Of a DNA stretch of 64,000 nt, positions 55,773-64,000 are shown piece after piece (within the stretch, counting starts at the first letter, position 1; the number at the start of each line of letters is the position of its first letter). The stretch lies in contig NC_084600.1 of assembly GCF_033807715.1 (NCBI RefSeq), forward strand, positions 46,930,324-46,994,323, written 5' to 3'. The notes below the pieces were generated by a model. It was not told where the DNA came from. It saw only the letters and a list, made by a program, of their open reading frames with translations, and searched no databases. This DNA comes from Cololabis saira (lineage: Eukaryota > Chordata > Actinopteri > Beloniformes > Belonidae). Made by a program: the position numbers and the translations under genes.

Positions 55773-57137
55773 GCTGCAGAGATGGCTCTGATTGGCTGTG
55801 GATCCAGAGGGATCAGCAGTCGTTGATGCTTCCTGGACACGAACGGGAACTGATCACCCGGTCGGGTCTGAAGTTGAAACACCCCAAACCCCCGGGGATC
55901 CCATGTACTTTCACTGATGACGTGTCCAAGAAAATGCATCACCTGTGTATACATGTGTGTAAGAATCGAATATATAATATATATTATACTCCATTATTTG
56001 TTCTGCAGAATCTTTTCATTGTACAGTAGTTCATATTAGCTGAATCTTGAACTTTAATGTTAAGGGAGACTTGAAGGCGACATGAGCTCCTGTTTGGACT
56101 GGCAGGTCTTTGACTACAAGCATCACATTCATGACATCAGTTCAGAGATATAAACTAGTCCTGCCAGCCTTTTGAGCTTTTTGTAAATATTTGCAAATAC
56201 TTTTCACTGTGAGTCTGAACTTACATCATCACGGATGGACCGACTCCCAGAACGACGGCGTCAGCGCATCCCAACGTTTCCAAATCAGAACTACGGCCTA
56301 ATAATGCATGAGTCACGCGGTGGCCACATGAAAAGTCCATCTATTACATGTGTTTATTGTCCACTTTTCATCCCTTCATCCCTTCATCCCTTCATCCACG
56401 CAGGAACATGACAGCATCCTCAGTCCGGCAGCTTCGGATGACACAACTTTTCCACAGCTTGTTTCTGCGGTCACTCCAACACAATTCTCTCTCGGGAGTC
56501 GGGAGTGGAAGGAAGTTTTTTTGGGTGGGGGGGTTCTAAAAAGTCATTAAAGTTTACTTTATATATCATGGTCTCATGGAAAATAGTTAAGGATTAAAGA
56601 AAAGAAAAGAGCCGACTCTATTGGCAGCTGAGCTGCAGCGCTGAGGAGTTTTTAAGCTCTTAAGCTGCAGCAGATGTTCCACGCTGCAGCCGTCGCTGCT
56701 TCTTCCTGAACTGCACACGCTCAGACGAGCTGCTGAACTGCACGCGCTCAGACGAGCCGCTGAACTGCACGCGCTCAGACGGGCTAGAGCTGCACGCGCT
56801 CAGACGAGCTGCCGAACTGCACGCGCTCAGACGAGCTGGAGCTGCTAAAACACGTCACCGACGTGGACGATCTGTGTTCCAGTGGCATCAGCTGCTGACG
56901 GGCTAACATGAGGCTAACATGAGGCCGGCTAACGACTGCTGCTGTAAGCTGCACGCGCTCAGATGAGCTGGAGCTGCTAACCGGGCTAACATGAGGCCGG
57001 CTAACGACTGCTGCTGTTAGCTGCACGCGCTCAGACTCAACGCTGCTCTTAAGTTACTGGTTTCGATATCTGATTCTGTAAAACCTACAATACAATATAG
57101 AAGTTCTACTTGAGAGGGAACAAAAACAAGTAAGTCA
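55773..57137. other. No gene; tandem repeats at 56690-57050
   Basis: CACGCGCTCAGACGAGCTG units occur about seven times, and a CTAACATGAGGCCGGCTAAC block occurs twice. CCCTTCATC repeats lie at 56367-56397. No protein recognised. Confidence 0.55.
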
Positions 57138-57731
57138 GGAGTCGGCAACCCAAAATGTTTTAGATCCATATTGGACCAAAAACACAAAAAACTAATATGT
57201 CTGGAGCCGCAAAAAATGAAAAGTGTTGTATCAGCCTTAGAATGAAGACAAATGGCGAAAGGCGAAAGGTCAAGAAAAAAGTCAAAATGTTGAGAAAAAA
57301 GTCGAAATGTCGAGAAAAAAGACGAAATTTCAAGAAAAACATTTGAAATCTCGAGATTAATGTTGAAGTACAATCTCGAGAATAAAAGTCGAAATGTCGA
57401 GAAAAAAGTCGAAATGTCGAGAAAAAAGACGAAATTTCAAGAAAAACATTTGAAATCTCGAGATTAATGTTGAAGTACAATCTCGAGAATAAAAGTCGAA
57501 ATGTTGAGAAAAAAGTATAAATTTTGAGAAGGGTTAAGTTTAAAAAGGAAAGGAAAAAGGAAAAAAAGAAGAAAAAAAGTAGAAAAAAAGAGAAAAAAGG
57601 AAAAAAGAAAAGAAGAAAAAAAAGAGAAAAAAAAGAAAAAAAGGTCAAACATTTTTGAAAAAGCTCCAGGAGCCACTAGGGCGGCGCTAAAGAGCCGCAT
57701 GTGGCTCTAGAGCCGCGGGTTGCCGATCCCC
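57138..57731 (+). mobile_element. hAT-like non-autonomous element, uninterrupted
   Basis: GGAGTCGGCAACCC to GGGTTGCCGATCCC. It has GTCGAAATGTCGAG units repeated in the body and an A/G-rich stretch (57540-57640). It serves as the empty-site reference for the LINE at 1288-2401. Confidence 0.7.
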
Positions 57732-58308
57732 GGCCTAAACCAAGGTCCAGAAAACGACCCCCTGACCAGTCTTGCCCCCACTCTGACTATGTGTTGGCCT
57801 GCGCCCTCTGGACCCCCGGGTTTGGTTTTTTGCCCTTTTTTGGGATCTGGGATCTGTCCCTTGAGGGGGGGGTTCTGTCATGGTTTCCCAGTGTAGTTTT
57901 TTATTTTAACTCACTCCCCTGTCTTTCCAGATCCTGCCACCCTAATCAGCCAGAGATCCACTCATTCCCTTCACCTGTGCTTCCCCACCCAGCTCCACAC
58001 CTGGTTTCCCTCATCAGCAGTTCCCCTCATATACCGGCCCTTTTCCACCTTCTAGTTTGCCAGATTGTCGTGTGCTTTTGCCTCGCTTTCCAGCCTTCCT
58101 GATTTCTGTCCTGTTCCTGCCTGCCTGCCTGTAACCCTGCATGACTCCCGGTTTTGGATTTTTGCCTGCTCCTTTGGACTTGTTTGCCTGATCTGCCTGT
58201 CTGCCCGGTTTGACCCCTGCCTGTCTTTGACCAGTATTAAAGCCTCACGGACTCTGATTCTGCCTGATGTTGTGCTTTTGGGTTCTCTGTCCTGTCTGAG
58301 CCGTGACA
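57732..58308 (+). mobile_element. Gypsy-like LTR with polypurine tract
   Basis: The LTR (57876-58308, 433 bp) begins TGTCATGG and ends CCGTGACA, a TG...CA inverted pair. A polypurine-type GAGGGGGGGG lies just upstream and a short internal remnant before it. ATTAAAGCC is the probable polyadenylation signal and a TATA-like CATATACC lies mid-LTR. Probably a 3' LTR of a Ty3/gypsy-like element whose coding part is gone. Confidence 0.6.
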
Positions 58309-58436
58309 GGTGCCGCTCTTGGTTCCAAAACCTCACCCCATACACTCTTTACAACATTTACCCCATTTACACTATACACTTAAAGGTACTCCTTATATCT
58401 AGTCTCGGGGTTAAGACAAGTCCAAGTGTGGAGAGT

Positions 58437-58762
58437 TCAGGTCATAGTTCTGTCCAGGTTATAGTTCTGTCCAGGTCATAGTTCTGTCCAGGTTATAGTC
58501 CAGGTCATAGTTCTGTCCAGGTCATAGTTCTGTCCAGGTTATAGTTCTGTCCAGGTTATAGTCCTGTCCAGGTCATAGTTCTGTCCAGGTTATAGTTCTG
58601 TCCAGGTTATAGTTCTGTCCAGGTTATAGTTCTGTCCAGGTCATAGTTCTGTCCAGGTTATAGTTCTGTCCAGGTCATAGTTCTGTCCAGGTTATAGTTC
58701 TGTCCAGGTTATAGTCCTGTCCAGGTCATAGTTCTGTCCAGGTCTTAGTTCTGTCCAGGTTA
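58437..58762. repeat. 17-bp minisatellite, about 19 units
   Basis: TAGTTCTGTCCAGGTCA / TAGTTCTGTCCAGGTTA units, some with TAGTCCTG. Confidence 0.94.
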
Positions 58763-59350
58763 GTTGGGGGGTTGAGGATAATGAAGACCAGGCCCTGGGG
58801 GGGCTGCACTCGTAGTTCATAAAGTCTGTTGTTTTCTGTTTTTCTTCAACTTGGAGTCATTTTATCCTCTTTTACGAGGTGTGACCAGAAGGCTGCACAG
58901 AGAAACCTCTGCAACCTCAATCTGCTCAATCTGCACATGTGGAAAACCAAACTGTATTACATAAATAAGACGACTGAATAAAGAGCCACACTTTCCTAGA
59001 AACTCTTGACTAATTAACTAGATTTAAAAACGGTTCAATCAAAGCTTTGCTGGGTCTTCGTACACGAGTCTCTTAGAGAGTTGAAACAGAATCCATCATG
59101 AGTCCTGAGTGATGCTAGAGCATTGGAGGAAGAGCAGTCGTCATGGTTACGTTGTGTAACCCCTCCCTCTTCTCTTGGCCGGTGGTTCTGCTGGATCAGA
59201 CCGGTAAGTTGGGTTTGATGAGACGTCTTACCCTCCGTGGAGAAGCTCAGGCTCCCTGGGTGGCGATGGACCCCTGCATTCCTCAGTTAACCCCCAGGAA
59301 TTCCCTCCCACGGGAGATTCTGGGCCTTTCAGAAGATTTCAAGGTGCTGG
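58763..59350. other. No gene recognised
   Basis: Unique-looking sequence; the frame opening at 59143 only continues because it runs into the satellite. Confidence 0.5.
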
Positions 59351-59858
59351 TGTCTGCACGCAGAGACGTCTGCACGCAGAGACGTCTGCACGCAGGGACG
59401 TCTGCACGCAGGGACGTTTGCACGCAGAGACGTTTGCACGCAGAGACGTCTGCACGCAGAGACGTTTCCACGCAGAGACATTTGCAGGCAGAGACGTCTG
59501 CACGCAGAGACGTCTGCACGCAGAGACGTTTGCACGCAGAGACGTTTGCACGCAGAGACGTCTGCACGCAGAGACGTTTGCACGCAGAGACGTTTGCACG
59601 CAGAGACGTTTGCACGCAGAGACGTTTGCTCGCAGAGACGTTTGCACGCAGAGACGTTTGCACGCAGAGACGTCTGCACGCAGAGACGTTTGCACGCAGA
59701 GACATTTGCAGGCAGAGACGTTTGCACGCAGAGACGTTTGCACGCAGAGACGTTTGCACGCAGAGACGTCTGCACGCAGAGACGTTTCCACGCAGAGACA
59801 TTTGCAGGCAGAGACGTTTGCACGCAGAGACGTTTGCACGCAGAGACGTCTGCACGCA
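59351..59858. repeat. 16-bp satellite, left block, about 32 units
   Basis: Units GTTTGCACGCAGAGAC and GTCTGCACGCAGAGAC. The 16-bp period and absence of stops give long frames on both strands, all artefacts. The array resumes at 62518 after the inserted element. Confidence 0.95.
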
Positions 59859-60075
59859 TATGAGGGGCCGTACAAGCCATAATTCATTCTGACCCTCTCA
59901 CACACACACATTCTCCTTTCACATTCATATATTTTCACTCTCACACAAATACATTCTCCTTTCACATACATATATTTTCACTCTCATATTTATATATTTT
60001 AACACACACATTCATGCATTTTGCTCTCACGCACAACTATAAATAATATATGTATGTAAGAGAAGAATATATGTA

Positions 60076-60290
60076 TGAGAAGAATATATGTAAGTAAGAG
60101 AAGAATGTATGTATGTAAAAGAAGAATGTATGTATGTAAAAGAAGAATGTATGTATGTAAAAGAAGAATGTATGTATGTAAAAGAAGAATGTATGTATGT
60201 AAAAGAAGAATGTATGTATGTAAAAGAAGAATGTATGTATGTAAAAGAAGAATGTATGTATGTAAAAGAAGAATGTATGTATGTGAGTGA
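60076..60290. repeat. 21-bp tandem repeat, about 9 units
   Basis: AAGAAGAATGTATGTATGTAA units inside the IS3EU-like element, near its left arm. Confidence 0.93.
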
Positions 60291-60728
60291 AAGTATATTT
60301 GAAACGGAAGGAGTATAGTGGAAACGGAAGGCAGGTCATTTATCGCGCTGTGATTGGCTGAGAAGCTTGAGGAGGCCAAGCAGCTAACGTACACAAGAGC
60401 AAACCGGAGCATTACGGCGGCAGTCATTGCAATATCAGACTCGGCAACACTTTGGCAACTGGAACTCCCGGTCAAGGAAAAGGGGGTCATCTGGTACCGG
60501 GCCGCACAGAGAGAAACAATAATTTCTGTAGCATCTGATGATGGATGAGTCTCAAACTGATGGTTCACAATGTTTTTATTCCTTGGATGTACAATAAATA
60601 CACTGCAAACACACTGTAAGAGCTATAAAGGAATAAAATAAAATAGAGTTAGTCTTTCTACATCCATATAAGTTTAATTTAACTTAAATACAGACCGACG
60701 CAGCTGCTCGCTCGGTAATAACAGCTAT

Positions 60729-60847
60729 AGGCTGATTTATGGTTCCGCGTTACACCTACGCAGAGCCTATGGCGTAGAGTGTGCGTCGCCGCGCACCCTA
60801 CGCCGTAGGCTACGCCGTCGATTTAACGCGGAACCATAAATCAGGCC
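60729..60847. repeat. Harbinger-like MITE
   Basis: AGGCTGATTTATGGTTCCGC to GCGGAACCATAAATCAGGCC. Confidence 0.83.
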
Positions 60848-61619
60848 TAGCGCTGACAGCCAAACTCAATATGTACATAAATACGGCATAACATTTGCAA
60901 AGAAAACAAATCCTTATCAGAAGGTGCTTTTTGTGTCAGTTAGGCTCCACTTTAGCATTCCCGACACTAGTTTAGTCTTTCAGACACACTTTCTACTGCC
61001 GTTAAACTTTTACCGTTAAAGTCCGTACTACCGGATGTTTACAAGGTCTCGGCGAGACGCCTTCAAAATAAAAGCACTAAATATCGGCCTCCTTGATAAA
61101 TAAAATAAAAGCCTGGCTTCAAATAACGTTAATGAGACATAAAAACATAAAAACACATTTATAAAAATACTCATATTAAAGGTAATTTACAATTTCCATT
61201 ATTTTATTTTATTTTTTCGAAAATCATTATTATTATTACTATAGAGAAAATACCACAGTTTTTAATGCTGATCTTGTCATTTTCTTTCGTTTTTATCAAC
61301 TACACCTTTAGATTGGGCCGTGAAAATATGGTCAGACATTAAACCGGTCCGCGGTTCAGAAAAGGTTGGGGACCACTGACTTAGAGGACAGTTTTAGGCT
61401 GACATGTAATTACAAAGGTACACTGGTACCTATGTACTGGTACCTGTCAGGTGGTGTAAATAATCAGTTGTGACTTGGATTTGGGTAAAAAACTTGTATC
61501 ACTGCATCTATGTTTATGTGTTTACTAGCACATCTTAACAGATGTAATGCTTTGAACCCTAAAAATGCGGATCATATGTCTTAGCATGACAATTTAGGCC
61601 TTGGTTTATTTTTCTCTGT

Positions 61620-61975
61620 TTACTGCTGTGTTGTGGCCAGGCTAGGTCTGCCTTGATGTCCAGACAGTCCAGTCATGACAGGTGGAGGCAGCAGGACATA
61701 ACAGTTGTCGGTTCTTTGTCTGGTTTCATGAGCAGTCAGCAAAAACTGAAGACATCTAAACAAGGACTCTAATGTACTGACTGCTTCTCTGTTTCTTGAA
61801 TCTTCAACAAATCTTGACATTGACAGAAATCCAGATAAGGTTTGAAAGTGGTCACGAAGTTCTCCATACAGCCTCTCACGAACAAAAGAATCTGTAGCTT
61901 CTCTTTGCAGTCGTTCAATACATTGTAAGACGTTATTAAAAAAATTGCGAATGTCATTCTCATTGCTACTTACTC
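61620..61975 (-). pseudogene. Possible integrase-like transposase, N-terminal exon
   Basis: After a splice-acceptor-like TTTTGCATTTCAG (minus strand, ending at 61976) an open frame of about 118 codons reads NDIRNFFNNVLQCIERLQRE, RLYGELRDHFQTLSGFL, then TGLSGHQGRPSLATTQQ and a stop. The helical N-terminus followed by a GRP(S/R) block resembles fish integrase-core proteins in which a helix-turn-helix and DDE domain follow. Neither domain is found downstream. I rely on memory for this resemblance. The protein could also be an unrelated domesticated fragment. Confidence 0.45.
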
Positions 61976-62517
61976 CTGAAATGCAAAACTGCACTAGATA
62001 CGAAAACACAATGACTTTTATTAGCATGATTGCTATGCATGATGCTATTTAGCATCAGGTTAGGATAAGATGAGCAAGTCTTGCGCGTGTTTCCTGGAAT
62101 AAGAGTGACTTCCTGCTTAAGGAGGAGCTTCCTGTATCAGGGTTAGGGTGTAAATATATGTGAGAGTGAAAATACATGTATGTGTTGAAAAGTAAAGTAT
62201 ATGTGTGAATAGTATATACGTATGTGAAAGGAGAATATATGTGTGTGAGAGTGAAAGGAGAATGTATGTGTGTGAGAGTGAAAATATATGAATGTGAAAG
62301 GAGAATATATGTGTGTGAAAGTGAAAGGAGAATGTATGTGTATGAGAGTGAAAATATATGTATGTGAAAGGAGAATGTGTGTGTGTGTGTGAGAGTGAAA
62401 ATATATGTATGTGAAAGGAGAATGTGTGTGTGTGAGAGTGAAAATATATGTATGTGAAAGGAGAATGTGTGTGTGTGAGAGGGTCGGAATTAATTATGGC
62501 TTGTACGGCCCCTCATA

Positions 62518-62616
62518 CACGCAGATACGTTTGCACGCAGAGACGTTTGCAGGCAGAGACGTTTGCACGCAGAGACGTTTGCAGGCAGAGACGTCTGCAC
62601 GCAGAGACGTCTGCAT
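62518..62616. repeat. 16-bp satellite, right block
   Basis: About six units of the same satellite and same strand as 59351-59858, including the GCAGGCAGAGAC variant. Confidence 0.93.
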
Positions 62617-62936
62617 GAGCCTCGTCGTGATGACGCCACATTGTAAAAGGTTTGGAGCCTTCTTCCTAAAATCTGAGCTCTTTTTTCCCCTCAGAGAACC
62701 TTTACAGCCCTCACAGTCCAGCCTCTGCAGAGGAATCTCCCAGGAGTTTTCACTTTTCACACACACAGTTACACAGACACACACACACCTGCTCTCTCAC
62801 CTGTATAGAATAAAATAGATCTTTATTGTCATTATCACCAGGTACAACGGAATTAAAAGTGCTCTCCAGTCAGTGCATCATATATAAACTAAAATAACTA
62901 AAAAATAAATAAAATGAAATAAAAAACAAAAAAACA
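62617..62936. other. No gene; retroposon end at 62815-62936
   Basis: CTTTATTGTCATTATC and AGGTACAACGGAATTAAAAG resemble a minus-strand retroposon 3' end, like the one at 9715. Confidence 0.5.
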
Positions 62937-63297
62937 TTTGTTTCATTATGCACTTCTAAAAAAAAAAGTGGAAATGTTGATAAAAAAGTGGAAATGTCGA
63001 TAAAAAAGTCAAAATGTCGAGAAAAAAGTCAAAATGTGGAGATTAAAAAGTAAAGGAAAAAGGAAGAAAAAAAGGAAAAAAAAGAAAAAAAAAAGGTCAA
63101 ACATTTTTGAAAAAGCTCCAGGAGCCACTAGGGCGGCTCTAGAGCCACATGTGGCTCTAGAGCCGCGGGTTGCCGAGCCCGGCCTAAGCCAAGGTCCAGA
63201 GAACGACCCCCTGAAATTAAAAGTGTTCTCCTGTCAGTGCATCATATATAAACTAAAATAACTAAAAAATAAATAAAATGAAATAAAAACAAAAAAA
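62851..63297. repeat. 85-bp direct repeats around a hAT-like fragment
   Basis: AATTAAAAGTG(C/T)TCTCC to AAAATGAAATAAAA occurs at 62851-62933 and 63215-63297. Between them (62937-63214) lies the 3' half of a GTCGGCAACCC-type element, then CCAAGGTCCAGAGAACGACC. Confidence 0.8.
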
Positions 63298-63602
63298 ATA
63301 AAATAAATATATATCTAGACACATTCACCCTCCACACACACATCAACACACGGACATTACAAGAACTTTTATCAACATACAATATTTTTTTTGTTATTGC
63401 ACATTAGCTCCTGTTTTCATTGGTTATTGTTGTTGATAAAAGCTGTTTGAGTCCGTTTGTCCTCGTTTTCATGAGTCTGTATCGTTTCCCAGAATGCAGC
63501 AGTTCAAACAGTGAGTGTCCGGGGTGTGAAGTGTCTTTTATTATATTTTTTTATAAGCCCCCCCCTCACACACCGTTTTGAGCGCAGATAATGGCAGGAC
63601 TC
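63298..63602. other. No gene recognised
   Basis: A/T-rich sequence, then mixed sequence, without coding signal. Confidence 0.5.
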
Positions 63603-63782
63603 CCTAGAGGGCAAAAAATGAATTTAAATGCAGTAATTTAAATATCCACTAGAGTGCAAATAAGTTATTTTAATGCAGTAACTTACATGTCCACTAGAGG
63701 GCAAATAAATGCATTTAAATGCAGTAATTTATATATCCACTAGAGGGCAAATAAATGCATTTAAATGCAGTAATTTATATGT
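63603..63782. repeat. About 45-bp tandem repeat, four units
   Basis: Units contain CCACTAGAGGGCAAATAAAT and TTTAAATGCAGTAATTTATA. Confidence 0.9.
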
Positions 63783-63845
63783 CAATGGCTAGTCCTAATT
63801 CAGTTTTAGAGACCTGGACTGGTCCAATAAAACATCATTGAATTT

Positions 63846-64000
63846 TAGGGGTGTAACAATATATCGTGGCACGAAATTTTGCGATACAAAAACGTCACAA
63901 TACGTGTCGTGGAGGTGACAAAGTGTATCGCGATATTGGGTTATTAATATTAATCTATTGTGTTGACTATGAACGCGCATCCGAATGCGCCTCGACCCGC
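63846..64000 (+). mobile_element. Start of a DNA transposon running off the window
   Basis: TAGGGGTGTAACAATATATC and CGATACAAAAACGTCACAAT resemble the terminus of a frequent fish hAT-like family. The other end is outside the window. Confidence 0.5.

Larger units (their letters stand above)
59859..62517 (-). mobile_element. IS3EU-like DNA transposon inserted in the satellite
   Basis: Both ends read TATGAGGGGCCGTACAAGCC as inverted repeats that continue for more than 100 bp with few mismatches. Sub-terminal parts are repeats of TTCTCCTTTCACATACATAT in opposite orientation. CACGCA is present at both borders (59853-59858 and 62518-62523). A 6-bp duplication with TAY...RTA termini is, as I recall, the IS3EU signature. 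A minus-strand exon resembling the start of an integrase-like protein lies at 61620-61975. A MITE and a hAT end (61320-61379) are nested inside. The catalytic core is not visible, so this copy is probably non-autonomous. Confidence 0.65.

Noticed and set aside
57160..57700. Phe-rich minus-strand frames
   Set aside because: They come from the A/G-rich strand of the hAT-like element and have no conserved motif.
59143..59971. Several 105-249 codon frames on both strands over the 16-bp array
   Set aside because: All frames are open because the unit lacks stops; the peptide simply cycles with the repeat.

Overview
The window looks like teleost fish nuclear DNA, probably a spiny-rayed species. The evidence is one intact finTRIM-type immune gene, fish-typical L2-like LINE remains, hAT and PIF/Harbinger-like elements, and very dense micro- and minisatellites. 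No bacterial, organellar, rRNA or tRNA gene was seen.

The only gene I can support as functional is a two-exon, plus-strand finTRIM/TRIM16-like gene. Exon 1 (29171-30189) codes for RING, B-boxes and coiled coil. Exon 2 (35869-36550) codes for PRY-SPRY. The 5.7 kb intron between them is mostly transposons. The exons join in frame to about 566 residues.

Layout. 1-6.4 kb: a LINE fragment inside a hAT-like element, then about 3 kb of 19-bp satellite with an inverted junction. 6.4-13.5 kb: decayed hAT, a SINE-like retroposon with a 15-bp target duplication, a solo LTR, and copies of a 0.4 kb palindromic element. 13.5-29 kb: nested DNA transposons, several of them inside L2-like LINE pseudogenes, plus minisatellites. 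29-36.6 kb: the finTRIM gene. 36.6-41.3 kb: a 4.7 kb cluster of one hairpin-ended repeat family. 41.6-42.8 kb: a CpG-dense hexamer array. 43-49 kb: more transposons and LINE remains, including a sibling of the hairpin-ended family. 49.5-51.7 kb: an array built on GTGGCCAC. 52-59 kb: minisatellites, two LTR-like sequences and a Harbinger-like element. 59.3-62.6 kb: a 16-bp satellite split by a 2.66 kb element with long inverted repeats and a possible integrase exon. The window ends at the start of another inverted-repeat element.

The most interesting material is not the gene but the repeat biology. The hairpin-ended family (two related families, often beside ATT runs or inside the same LINE 3' region) and the IS3EU-like element in the 16-bp satellite deserve most attention. 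Many insertions can be ordered in time because target duplications or empty-site relatives are visible in the same window. Names of repeat families are from memory of their termini and should be checked against a repeat library.
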